DNA of 41,872 nucleotides from an uncultured Clostridia bacterium (GTDB lineage: Bacteria > Bacillota > Clostridia > TANB77 > CAG-508): positions 1-41,872 of the forward strand of contig CALXFG010000017.1 in assembly GCA_944387505.1 (NCBI GenBank), given 5' to 3'. Below are positions 8,721 to 15,777 of this stretch, one piece after another. The translations under genes and the position numbers were made by a program. The notes beneath the pieces are model-generated. The model was given only the letters and a program-made list of their open reading frames with translations. It ran no database searches and was not told the origin of the DNA. Every line of letters starts with the position of its first letter. The stretch's first letter is position 1.

Positions 8721-8746
8721 ACAATTTGGAAAAAGCGGTATATAAT
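8718..8746 (+). promoter_or_regulatory. Promoter of the Pr6Pr membrane protein gene
   Basis: TTTACA (8718-8723), 17-bp spacer, TATAAT (8741-8746), starting inside the tail of the preceding terminator. Transcription would begin near 8753, which rules out the in-frame GTG at 8708 as start of the next gene. Confidence 0.75.
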
Positions 8747-8770
8747 GAAAATATAAAAGGAGGCAGGCGT

Positions 8771-9427
8771 ATGAAAGAAAGAAAAGTTTCTATTATTTTT
8801 AAATTGCTTGTGATGTTAAGCCTTCTTACTGGAATACTATTAAATGTTGTTCACACGATATCAATTAGTGCAATATTATCTTATTATACACTACTAAGTA
8901 ATAGTATTTGCTTAGTAATGTTTGTAAGGATAATGGGAGCTATAATCTTAAAGAAAGATTACCGGTCAGACAGCAAATATTATTGCTTAAAAGGTGCTAT
9001 AGTAATCGCAATATCGATTACTGCAATTACCTATCAAGTAGCACTAGCACCAAATGGTTTTCAAATGGATATATCTTATACCATGAGACCAGAAAGATAT
9101 TGGGCAAATATATTTGTTCATATCATTTCTCCCATTATGGTCATAGGAGATTATTTGCTATTTGATGAAAAAGGTAATCTTAAATATTCTTATCCATTTA
9201 TCTGGCTAGGTATTCCTTGGGGGTATGTTATATATGTATATATATATCATGCTTTGGGAGGAAGATTTTTTGGAATAGGAGGTTCTAGAGAATATGCCTA
9301 CAAATTTCTAGATTATAAGCAAATAGGCTATCTAGGAGTCATAAAGTGGATTTTGGTATTTATGGTAGCAATTTTTGCGTTATCCAACGTTTTAGTATTT
9401 TTTGACAGAAGAAAAAAGCACAAGTAA
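8771..9427 (+). CDS. Pr6Pr family integral membrane protein
   Basis: A 218-aa membrane protein with about six helices of the FAR-17a/AIG1-like (Pr6Pr) type; function in bacteria is unproven, though eukaryotic relatives hydrolyse certain lipids. Visible: ISIAILSYYTLLSN after the first helix, LRRPERYWANIFVH-like region (here MRPERYWANIFVHIISP), then SYPFIWLGIPWGYVIYVYI, and a basic C-terminus RRKKHK. Conserved polar spots are TLLSN and the His in NIFVHIISP. The ATG at 8771 follows AAAGGAGGCAGGCGT. Transcribed alone, between its own promoter and terminator. Confidence 0.82.
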   Translation: MKERKVSIIFKLLVMLSLLTGILLNVVHTISISAILSYYTLLSNSICLVMFVRIMGAIILKKDYRSDSKYYCLKGAIVIAISITAITYQVALAPNGFQMDISYTMRPERYWANIFVHIISPIMVIGDYLLFDEKGNLKYSYPFIWLGIPWGYVIYVYIYHALGGRFFGIGGSREYAYKFLDYKQIGYLGVIKWILVFMVAIFALSNVLVFFDRRKKHK

Positions 9428-9433
9428 TTTAAT

Positions 9434-9475
9434 AAGAAAAACGGGTGAGGAGAGTTTCTTACCTGTTTTTCTTTT
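9434..9475 (+). terminator. Intrinsic terminator after the Pr6Pr gene
   Basis: AAGAAAAACGGGTGAG pairs with CTTACCTGTTTTTCTT (two G-U pairs) around an eight-base loop; the descending arm supplies the T tract. Confidence 0.8.
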
Positions 9476-9525
9476 AATAAATATAAAATTTTGTACAGTT
9501 ATAGGATTAAATTTACATAATTCAA

Positions 9526-9554
9526 TTGACAAATGGTAAATGCCATGATAAAAT
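9526..9554 (+). promoter_or_regulatory. Promoter of the structured RNA at 9561
   Basis: TTGACA (9526-9531), 17-bp spacer, TAAAAT (9549-9554). No protein start lies within 300 bases, but a folded RNA segment begins at the predicted start site. The spacer contains the small inverted repeat TGG-TAAATG-CCA. Confidence 0.75.
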
Positions 9555-9560
9555 AATAAA

Positions 9561-9686
9561 ACATTAAGAGCATACCTAGAGGAAACTCGAGCGGTATGAA
9601 GTAACCAATAGGTTTCTACACAGAAAGCAGGAAATTTACCTTGCTAGAGGAGTCTTAATAAAAGATTTCTTTAGTGAGGTTTTTTG
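9561..9686 (+). ncRNA. Candidate structured RNA or riboswitch-like attenuator
   Basis: About 125 nt between a good promoter and a strong terminator, with no ORF. Visible pairings: CATACC (9571-9576) with GGTATG (9593-9598), enclosing GAG-GAAA-CTC (9579-9588, a GNRA-type tetraloop); AACC-AATA-GGTT (9603-9614); and AGCAGG (9626-9631) with CCTTGCT (9639-9645). The last arm is also part of the terminator stem (9638-9680), so the two are mutually exclusive, the usual layout of transcription attenuation. I could not match it to a riboswitch class I know. The next gene, an LD-carboxypeptidase, starts 178 bases later, so it could be a leader or a free-standing small RNA. Confidence 0.6.
9638..9686 (+). 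terminator. Intrinsic terminator of the candidate RNA
   Basis: A 19-bp stem with several G-U pairs (ACCTTGCTAGAGGAGTCTT, partner at 9662-9680), five-base loop AATAA, then TTTTTT. Confidence 0.8.
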
Positions 9687-9863
9687 TATATTAAAATAAA
9701 GGAAAAATATTTATGGAAAAGGTAGATAAAATATGAAAAACATATTATAATCAGTATGAAGAAAACAGATTAAAAAAATCAAATTATAATAGATTATAAT
9801 TTATTACAATGACAAAAATTACATATATGTCAAAAGAAATAAATATATAAAGGAGGAATTTTT

Positions 9864-10865
9864 ATGAAAACAATCATACCAGAAAAATTAAAAAAAGGTG
9901 ATGAAATTCGAATCATTGCACCTTCTAGAAGTATGAAAATCTTAGGAAAGGATTGCATAGAACTTGCAACAAAACGATTAGAAGAGGAAGGATTTAAAGT
10001 TACATTTGCAGAACATGTCATGGATTCTTTTGATGATGATTATAATTGTGCCAAAATAGAAGATAGAGTAAAAGACTTAGAAGAAGCTTTTAAAGACAAA
10101 AATGTAAAGGCAATTTTAACTGTAATTGGTGGATACAGTTCTAATCAATTATTACAATATATCAATTATGATGTAATAAAAGAAAATCCTAAAATCTTAT
10201 GTGGATATTCAGATATCACAGCTTTATTAGATTCCATTTATGCAAAAACAGGACTAATAACTTATTATGGGCCACATTATTCAAGCTTTGGTATGAAAAA
10301 AGGATTTGAATATACTTTAGAATATTTTAAAAAAATGTTCATAGAAGAAAATGAAGAAATCGATGTACTACCATCTAAAGAATGGAGTGATGATGCTTGG
10401 TTTATTGACCAAGAAAATAGAGAATTTTTTGAAAACAAAGGTTATTTAACTATCAATGAAGGAAAGGCAGAGGGAGAAATTGTTGGTGGTAACCTATGTA
10501 CATTAAATCTATTACAAGGTACCGAATATATGCCAGATGTAGAAAACAAAATCTTATTCTTAGAAGATGATGGAATGGCAGGAAATGCCTTCATAATGGA
10601 ATTTGATAGAAATCTACAATCTCTATTACATACATTAAAAACTGTAAAAGGAATTGTAATAGGAAGAGCACAGAAAAACTGCAATATGACAGATGAAAAA
10701 TGGATAAAATTAATTAAAAATAAAGCAGAATTAAATGATATACCTGTTATTGCTAATGTAGATTTTGGACATACAACACCAATTTGTACATTCCCAATTG
10801 GAGGATATGCGAAAATAGAAGCTAAGGATGGAAAGGCAAGTATACAAATACGAAATCAAAAATAA
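9864..10865 (+). CDS. S66 family LD-carboxypeptidase (LdcA/MccF-like)
   Basis: A serine peptidase family that removes the terminal D-Ala from muropeptide tetrapeptides or cleaves microcin C-type adducts. Visible in 333 aa: the N-terminal KKGDEIRIIAPS, TVIGGYSSNQLL, the nucleophile in LCGYSDITAL (Ser116), the GGNLCTLNLLQGTEY segment where family members read GGNL, Glu in ILFLEDDG, and the catalytic His in DFGHTTP (His303), followed by FPIGG. Length is normal. The SD is AAAGGAGGAA before the ATG. Whether it is LdcA (peptidoglycan recycling) or MccF (detoxification) cannot be settled from sequence; the SSFGMKKGFEYT region resembles MccF-type members. Co-directional with a GNAT gene 15 bases downstream. 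Confidence 0.9.
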   Translation: MKTIIPEKLKKGDEIRIIAPSRSMKILGKDCIELATKRLEEEGFKVTFAEHVMDSFDDDYNCAKIEDRVKDLEEAFKDKNVKAILTVIGGYSSNQLLQYINYDVIKENPKILCGYSDITALLDSIYAKTGLITYYGPHYSSFGMKKGFEYTLEYFKKMFIEENEEIDVLPSKEWSDDAWFIDQENREFFENKGYLTINEGKAEGEIVGGNLCTLNLLQGTEYMPDVENKILFLEDDGMAGNAFIMEFDRNLQSLLHTLKTVKGIVIGRAQKNCNMTDEKWIKLIKNKAELNDIPVIANVDFGHTTPICTFPIGGYAKIEAKDGKASIQIRNQK

Positions 10866-10880
10866 AGTAGGTGAGCAAAG

Positions 10881-11453
10881 ATGAAATATTTTAAAAAACT
10901 AGTAGGAGACACTATATATTTATCACCAAGAAATAGTGAAGATGTAGAAATATTTACTAAATGGCTAAATGATTTTCAAGTAACAGATGGATTAGGAAGA
11001 AGTGGATTAATGGTAACTTTAAATGGTGAGAAGGAATATTTAGAAAATGTTCACGATAATGATAATACAAGGTACTATTTTGTTATTGTAACCTTAGAAA
11101 ATGACGAAATGATAGGAACCATTAGTCTAGAAAATATTAACTATATCAATAGGTCAGCAAAACTTGGTATTTTTATTGGAGAGGAAAAACATCGAGGAAA
11201 AGGTATTGGAAAAGAAGCTATCCAATTAATATTAGATTATGGTTTCCATTATTTAAATCTAAATAGCATACAATTAAGTGTTTTTGCATTTAATGAAAGA
11301 GCAATTGCTTGTTACAAAAAATGTGGATTTAAAGAAGTGGGAAGACTAAGAGAAGCATATTATTTAAATGGAAAGTATTATGACAAAATTTTAATGGATA
11401 TCTTAAAAAGTGAATTTAATGAAACATATATTAGAAATAAATATATTGAGTAG
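10881..11453 (+). CDS. GNAT family N-acetyltransferase (RimJ/RimL-like)
   Basis: Acetyl-CoA-dependent N-acetyltransferase, 190 aa. Visible: YLSPRNSEDVEIFTKWLND at the N-terminus typical of the RimJ/RimL/SpeG group, YFVIVTLENDEMIGTISL, the acetyl-CoA loop EEKHRGKGIGKEAI, the core LNLNSIQLSVFAFNERAIACYKKCGF and the RLREAYYLNGKYYDKILMDIL C-terminus. Substrate unknown. It starts 15 bases after the S66 peptidase gene behind GTAGGTGAGC, so the two likely form an operon. MccF-type peptidases and GNAT enzymes can both take part in inactivating peptide-nucleotide antibiotics (MccF and MccE), which makes the pairing suggestive, not proven. Confidence 0.88.
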   Translation: MKYFKKLVGDTIYLSPRNSEDVEIFTKWLNDFQVTDGLGRSGLMVTLNGEKEYLENVHDNDNTRYYFVIVTLENDEMIGTISLENINYINRSAKLGIFIGEEKHRGKGIGKEAIQLILDYGFHYLNLNSIQLSVFAFNERAIACYKKCGFKEVGRLREAYYLNGKYYDKILMDILKSEFNETYIRNKYIE

Positions 11454-11846
11454 GTAAATAACAAATATATAGGCGGAAAAAATTATCCATTAGTTGGATA
11501 TGGATATGAAATTTAATTAATTGTATTTTAAAAAAGATTTTAGTACTTATACTACTAAATAAGAATGGAGAAAATCAGTATTTAGATTTTCTCCTATATT
11601 AATGAATAACATAGCCAAAAAGCTATGGACACTAATGTTTATTAGTTTAATTATAAACTATATTGTAAAAAAGTCAATAAAATTATTGTACATATAGAAG
11701 AATTTTTGTAACCTCTTCTAAAAAAATGGTAATATATAAATAGATAAAAATGGAAAATACTGTTGTTGCGAATCGATATAACTTTATGTTAAAATATAGC
11801 TAATAAAAACACATAACAGATAAATAAAAAATAAAGGAAAAAGCAT
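11454..11846. other. Intergenic region with two hairpins
   Basis: A perfect 10-bp stem GGAGAAAATC/GATTTTCTCC (11567-11594, eight-base loop) and a second hairpin around CATAGC/GCTATG (11610-11627). Neither has a long T tract; together they probably end the GNAT transcript. A promoter-like TTGCGA-N18-TAAAAT lies just upstream of vanY (about 11766-11796), and TTGTAAC at 11706 resembles an ECF -35 box. No gene is evident. Confidence 0.5.
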
Positions 11847-12689
11847 ATGAGAAAAGTAGAAGGAAATGAAATAAGAAATATCATAAACACCAATATTTGT
11901 ATTATATTGATGATATTAATTGTATTGATTCTTACTATTGTATATAAATATATTATGTATAAAAAAGAAGTACAAGCATCATTACAAACAAGTGTAAATG
12001 TAAAAGAATTATATAATACAACCAATAGGGAAGAAGCTATTATAAGAAAAGATGAAAATAAAAAAGAAAAAGATATTGATAGCAATACATCTGATTGGGA
12101 ATTATTACTGGTAAATAAAAATCATAAAATTCCAGAAGGATATTCAGTAGAATTAGAAGAGGTGGAAGATGGTCATCAAGTAGATAAACGAATTGCAGAA
12201 TCTTTAAAACAAATGCTAGCAGATGCTAGAAAAGAAGGATTATCACCTCTTATTTGTTCAAGTTATCGAACAAATGCCAAACAACAAAAGTTGTATAATA
12301 ATAAAGTTAAAGAATATAAAAGATGGGGATGTAGTTCTGAAGAAGCAGAAGAACTTGCATCTTATTGGGTAGCAATTCCAGGAACAGGAGAACATGAAAC
12401 AGGATTGGCAGTTGATATTGTGTCTAGAGATTATCAAATATTAGATGAAAAGCAAGAACAGACAGATGTACAAAGATGGTTAATAGATAATTCATATAAA
12501 TATGGATTTGCTTTAAGGTATCCAACAGACCAAAAAGAGATTACCATGATAAACTATGAGCCATGGCATTATCGATATGTTGGAGTTGACAATGCAACAT
12601 ATATGAAAGAACATGATATGTGTTTAGAAGAATATATTGAGTATTTAAAGCAATTTGAAGAAGGAGAGTATAATGAAATTCTTATATAA
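11847..12689 (+). CDS. VanY-type D-alanyl-D-alanine carboxypeptidase (M15B), membrane-anchored
   Basis: A zinc peptidase trimming terminal D-Ala from peptidoglycan stems on the outer face of the membrane. Visible in 280 aa: a hydrophobic anchor at about 17-38, a linker, then the catalytic domain with CSSYRTNAKQQKLY, PGTGEHETGLAVDIV (zinc ligands His183 and Asp190) and NYEPWHYRYVG (catalytic Glu238, zinc ligand His241). No signal-peptidase site is obvious, so it is probably anchored. The SD is AAAGGAAAAAGC before the ATG. Monocistronic, with a terminator after it. Such genes are general housekeeping in Clostridia; no vanA/H/X genes are nearby, so vancomycin resistance is not implied. Confidence 0.92.
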   Translation: MRKVEGNEIRNIINTNICIILMILIVLILTIVYKYIMYKKEVQASLQTSVNVKELYNTTNREEAIIRKDENKKEKDIDSNTSDWELLLVNKNHKIPEGYSVELEEVEDGHQVDKRIAESLKQMLADARKEGLSPLICSSYRTNAKQQKLYNNKVKEYKRWGCSSEEAEELASYWVAIPGTGEHETGLAVDIVSRDYQILDEKQEQTDVQRWLIDNSYKYGFALRYPTDQKEITMINYEPWHYRYVGVDNATYMKEHDMCLEEYIEYLKQFEEGEYNEILI

Positions 12690-12716
12690 GTTTTCATATC
12701 CCTTTCTATACAATAG

Positions 12717-12751
12717 AAAAGGTGCAATAATATCATTTTATTGTACTTTTT
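12717..12751 (+). terminator. Intrinsic terminator after vanY-like gene
   Basis: AAAAGGTGCAATAA pairs with TTATTGTACTTTTT around ATATCATT-like loop sequence, with two G-U pairs, ending in seven T residues. Confidence 0.8.
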
Positions 12752-12818
12752 TTGTTGTAAACTTAAAGTTCTTGTGATAGAATTTTTTTAAAATAAAGAA
12801 TAGAAAGGTTGAAGTTTC

Positions 12819-13631
12819 GTGTACAAAATTATTTTTATTGACATAGATGGAACATTAAGAAATGATAAAAAAGAAATAACAGATAAAACAAAAGAAGCAA
12901 TTTGTAAAGCTAAGGAAAAAGGAATATATTTAGTGATTTGTTCAGGAAGACCTACAAAATATGTAGAAGAGGTAAGTAAAAAGGCTCTAGCTAGTAGTTA
13001 TGTGATTGGTTGTAATGGTGGAGAAATCTATGATTATGAAGAAAATAAAACAATATACTTAAATGCTTTAGAAAATGAAGAAGTAATAGAATTATGGTAT
13101 ATAGCTGAAAGATATGATGTACAACTTATTATGATTTCTAACGAAAAAAGAATCGTAAGAAAACAAACAGATGATGATACAGATATTCTATTAGAAGAGC
13201 CAATAGAAAATTTTGTAATCAATAATCCAATCATACAATGTGTTTTTTCAAGTTTGGAATTAGAAAAGATTCAACATATTAAAGAACAAATAGATGTTGC
13301 GAAAGATATAGAAATTGTGAATTTATCAAAATGTTTGGTAAATAATAAACTTCCAAAAGAAAAACCTTTTTTCTTAGATATTACTTGTAAAGGTACGAGT
13401 AAGGGAAATGCAATCAAAAAATTGTGTGAATATTTGAAGATAGATTTGAAGGATAGTGTGGCAATAGGAGATAGCTATAATGATATAACCATGTTTGAAG
13501 TTGTAGGACATTCTGTAGCCATGGGAAATGCTCCAGAGGATATAAAGAAAATGGTCGATGAGGTAACAGATACCAATCATGAAGATGGTGTAGCAAAATT
13601 CATAGGAAATTTGAATAAGGAAGTGTTCTAA
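12819..13631 (+). CDS. Cof-type HAD-IIB phosphatase
   Basis: A haloacid-dehalogenase-type phosphatase acting on small phosphorylated metabolites. Visible in 270 aa: motif I FIDIDGTLRND (Asp8, Asp10), motif II VICSGRP, a C2 cap domain (about 85-190), motif III Lys in CKGTSKGNAIKKL, and motif IV GDSYNDITMFEVVGHSVAMGNA followed by VTDTNHEDGVAKFI. Length and order fit the Cof/YidA group. The start codon is GTG behind AGAAAGGTTGAAG. A second paralogue is at 25376. Substrate cannot be told from sequence. Confidence 0.9.
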   Translation: MYKIIFIDIDGTLRNDKKEITDKTKEAICKAKEKGIYLVICSGRPTKYVEEVSKKALASSYVIGCNGGEIYDYEENKTIYLNALENEEVIELWYIAERYDVQLIMISNEKRIVRKQTDDDTDILLEEPIENFVINNPIIQCVFSSLELEKIQHIKEQIDVAKDIEIVNLSKCLVNNKLPKEKPFFLDITCKGTSKGNAIKKLCEYLKIDLKDSVAIGDSYNDITMFEVVGHSVAMGNAPEDIKKMVDEVTDTNHEDGVAKFIGNLNKEVF

Positions 13632-13632
13632 A

Positions 13633-13862
13633 ATGGAAATAGAACTGCATAAACAATTAGAAATTATTAGAGATAAGAAAGATATAGAATTGCCAAAAGA
13701 TATGTATTGGAAGAATTAGATAGTCTAGAAAATCCTAAAAGACCATATTTGAAGCATTTGCTGTATATAATAGAAATCCCTCTTTTAAAGAGGGATTTTA
13801 AAGTATGTAAGAAACTGTATGAAATAAAAGATAAAAAAGAAAAAATATTAATATTACTTTAA
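13633..13862 (+). pseudogene. Frameshifted small ORF after the HAD gene
   Basis: The ATG at 13633 follows AAGGAAG (in the end of the HAD gene) and gives MEIELHKQLEIIRDKKDIEL before a stop at 13717. One base added in the A pair near 13689 turns the sequence into KKDIEIAKRYVLEELDSLEN followed by PKRPYLKHLL, coherent helical protein. So a one-base deletion appears to break a small translationally coupled gene. No family recognised. The extended frame runs through the hairpin at 13774-13798; the true end may be earlier. Confidence 0.45.
13774..13800 (+). terminator. Hairpin, probable terminator
   Basis: Perfect 11-bp stem AAATCCCTCTT/AAGAGGGATTT with a three-base TTA loop, followed by TTAAAG. 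The tail is short, so termination may be moderate. It closes the HAD transcription unit. Confidence 0.6.
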
Positions 13863-13949
13863 TTTTGCATTAAGCTTTTCTTAAAAACCGCTATTTTAAA
13901 ATTTATTATGATATTATAAAAATGTAATAAAAACCGGGAGGTGTTTAAA

Positions 13950-14483
13950 TTGCATAGAATTGAAGCTTATTTTAGATTAGCAATTATCTTTATTATTATC
14001 ATTAGTATTTTATATTTACCAATTTTATTTAAACTAAAAAAGAAAGGAATTAATTCAATAAGACAAATAAGCTATATAGGATTAGGAGCTTCTGTTTTTC
14101 TTATCATATTTGCAACAATTTTATTTACACCAATTACATTTGAACCAAAAACACATATATTAAATTTGATACCATTTAATTTACAAAAGATTGGAATTGA
14201 ACAGTTTTTGATAGAAAAAATACCGAATATTATACTTTTTATTCCATTAGGATTTTTTCTTCCAGCAGTATTTAAAAGTAATAGGAAAGCATATAAAACG
14301 ATATTAATTACATTTGCTCTGACATTTGGTATTGAGTTTTTTCAATATTTTATAGGTAGATCATCAGATATTGATGATATTATGACAAATCTTCTAGGAG
14401 GTATTATAGGTTTTATAGTATTCAAATTACTGGATAGATTTTTGAAAATAACTACATTTTGGAACAAATTGATAGAAAGATAA
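13950..14483 (+). CDS. VanZ-like membrane protein
   Basis: A membrane protein of about 177 aa with five hydrophobic helices. Visible: the VanZ-family core LNLIPFNL, NIILFIPLGFFLPAVF, FALTFGIEFFQYFIGRSSDIDDIMTN-type motif (key residues E, Q and DIDD) and NLLGGIIGFIVF. VanZ of enterococci raises teicoplanin tolerance; the wide family has no agreed role. Start: TTG at 13950, because GGGAGG (13937-13942) is eight bases before it; an in-frame GTG at 13941 overlaps the SD. An extended -10 box (13909-13917) lies upstream. It is separated from the VanY-like gene by other genes and not in an operon with it. Confidence 0.88.
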   Translation: MHRIEAYFRLAIIFIIIISILYLPILFKLKKKGINSIRQISYIGLGASVFLIIFATILFTPITFEPKTHILNLIPFNLQKIGIEQFLIEKIPNIILFIPLGFFLPAVFKSNRKAYKTILITFALTFGIEFFQYFIGRSSDIDDIMTNLLGGIIGFIVFKLLDRFLKITTFWNKLIER

Positions 14484-14517
14484 TATAATTGATGTTTATA
14501 AATAAGGAGCGTTGAAT

Positions 14518-14877
14518 ATGAGTTTAATAGGAAATATATTGTGGTTTATTTTTGGAGGGCTTTTTAGTGGGCTTTCTTGGGTATTGTCAGGAATTATTTG
14601 GTGTATAACAATCGTTGGAATTCCATATGGATTACAATGTTTTAAGTTTGCATCAATGTCGTTTGCGCCATTTGGAAAAGAAATCGAGTATGGAGGAGGA
14701 GTACCATCATTATTGGCAAATATCATATGGATTATCTTCTTTGGTATTCCAATGGCAATAGAAAACTTCATATTCGGTTGTATTTGGTGCATTACGATTG
14801 TTGGAATACCATTTGGATTACAGTTCTTTAAGATTGCAAAACTTGCTTTAGCACCTTTTGGATCAAGAATCGTTTAA
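14518..14877 (+). CDS. YccF domain inner-membrane protein
   Basis: 119 aa, small membrane protein of unknown role. Visible: an internal duplication, with WCITIVGIPYGLQCFKFA at about 26-43 and WCITIVGIPFGLQFFKIA at about 92-109, each followed by an APFG motif, plus hydrophobic helices before each. This is the diagnostic YccF repeat. Start at the ATG 14518, eight bases after AAGGAG (14504-14509); the TTG at 14512 is too close. Downstream of the VanZ-like gene by about 30 bases and probably co-transcribed. Confidence 0.9.
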   Translation: MSLIGNILWFIFGGLFSGLSWVLSGIIWCITIVGIPYGLQCFKFASMSFAPFGKEIEYGGGVPSLLANIIWIIFFGIPMAIENFIFGCIWCITIVGIPFGLQFFKIAKLALAPFGSRIV

Positions 14878-14898
14878 ATGTTTATAAATTAAAGCTTT

Positions 14899-14940
14899 TT
14901 AAAAGATAAGGAGACTCTTAAACAGTTTTCCTTTTCTTTT
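14899..14940 (+). terminator. Intrinsic terminator after the YccF gene
   Basis: AAAAGATAAGGAGACT pairs with AGTTTTCCTTTTCTTTT (one mismatch, two G-U pairs) around CTTAAAC, with a T-rich descending arm. Confidence 0.75.
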
Positions 14941-14959
14941 TATATATAAAACAATATCA

Positions 14960-14990
14960 TCTTTATTTTTTAAAATATTTATGATATTAT
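14960..14990 (+). promoter_or_regulatory. Repeated promoter block with extended -10, copy 1
   Basis: 28 bases (14960-14987) are identical to 17111-17138, and a diverged version lies at about 13892-13917 before the VanZ-like gene. Each ends in a TGATAT(T/C)AT extended -10 box, and each sits shortly before a gene. Confidence 0.55.
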
Positions 14991-15023
14991 GACGAAGGTA
15001 ATAAAACTGTGTAGGAGGAAAAT

Positions 15024-15608
15024 ATGAATATAGGAATAGATATAGATGGCGTATTAACAAATGATGATGATTATATTATGGACACAACTACAAAATATGT
15101 ATTTGAAAATAAACTAGAAGGTTTTGAAGATCCATATAGATATGAATATCGTAAATTTAATTGGACAAAGGAAATTTTAGATGATTATAGGAAAGAATAT
15201 TTTTGGAACTATATAGAAAATGAACCTGCAAGAAAATATGCAAGTGAAGTGATAAGAAAATTAAAAGAAGAGGGAAACCATATATATATTATCACTTCAA
15301 GACATAATACAACAAAAAATACAGAAGAGGGAGAAAAAACAAGAAAAATTGTTAGAAAATGGCTAAAACAAAATGATATCTTGTATGATGAATTATATTT
15401 CTCACCAGATAAAACAAAAGAAATTGATTCTTTAAGAATTGATATCATGATAGAAGATAGCCCAGAGACTATACCAACATTTGTCAATCATACACATGTA
15501 TTTTGCTATGATTGCAGATATAACAGAGATATGAAATTAGATAATATGACAAGAGTATTTAGTTGGTATGATATATATATGAAAATACAGAAATTTAAAA
15601 TGGTTTAA
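15024..15608 (+). CDS. HAD-like 5'-nucleotidase/NT5C-type hydrolase
   Basis: A cytoplasmic HAD hydrolase of 194 aa. Visible: motif I IDIDGVLTND (Asp6, Asp8), motif II YIITSRH, Lys in RKIVRKWLKQ, and IMIEDSPETI as motif IV. A small cap between motifs I and II contains FENKLEGFEDPYRYEY. It resembles the NT5C/YqfW-type nucleotidase-like group. Substrate not shown. SD TAGGAGGAAAAT before the ATG. Upstream lies a 28-base sequence also found before the gene at 17252. Confidence 0.82.
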   Translation: MNIGIDIDGVLTNDDDYIMDTTTKYVFENKLEGFEDPYRYEYRKFNWTKEILDDYRKEYFWNYIENEPARKYASEVIRKLKEEGNHIYIITSRHNTTKNTEEGEKTRKIVRKWLKQNDILYDELYFSPDKTKEIDSLRIDIMIEDSPETIPTFVNHTHVFCYDCRYNRDMKLDNMTRVFSWYDIYMKIQKFKMV

Positions 15609-15701
15609 GAATATTCAAAAATAGGAGGGGAAACTATAGACATATGGGGAAATTAAAAAAATTTTTCTCAAATTGAAAAATTTGTATGATAATCTAAAAT
15701 A

Positions 15702-15730
15702 TTGAATTTTAGCCTAAAATATGGTATTAT
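15702..15730 (+). promoter_or_regulatory. Promoter of the 15778 gene
   Basis: TTGAAT (15702-15707), 17-bp spacer, TATTAT (15725-15730). Transcription would start near 15737, so the in-frame ATG at 15721 cannot be the real start. Confidence 0.65.
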
Positions 15731-15777
15731 ATAATATATTAACTTGCAAATGCAAGAATAGAAAAGGAGAAATAGAT

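Noticed and set aside
8708-8770. N-terminal extension of the Pr6Pr protein from GTG at 8708
   Set aside because: The GTG lies in a terminator stem and upstream of the promoter -10; the ATG at 8771 has a strong SD.
11847-14483. Vancomycin-resistance cluster (VanY plus VanZ)
   Set aside because: No VanHAX ligase, dehydrogenase or dipeptidase genes; the two are separated by a HAD gene and are common housekeeping families.
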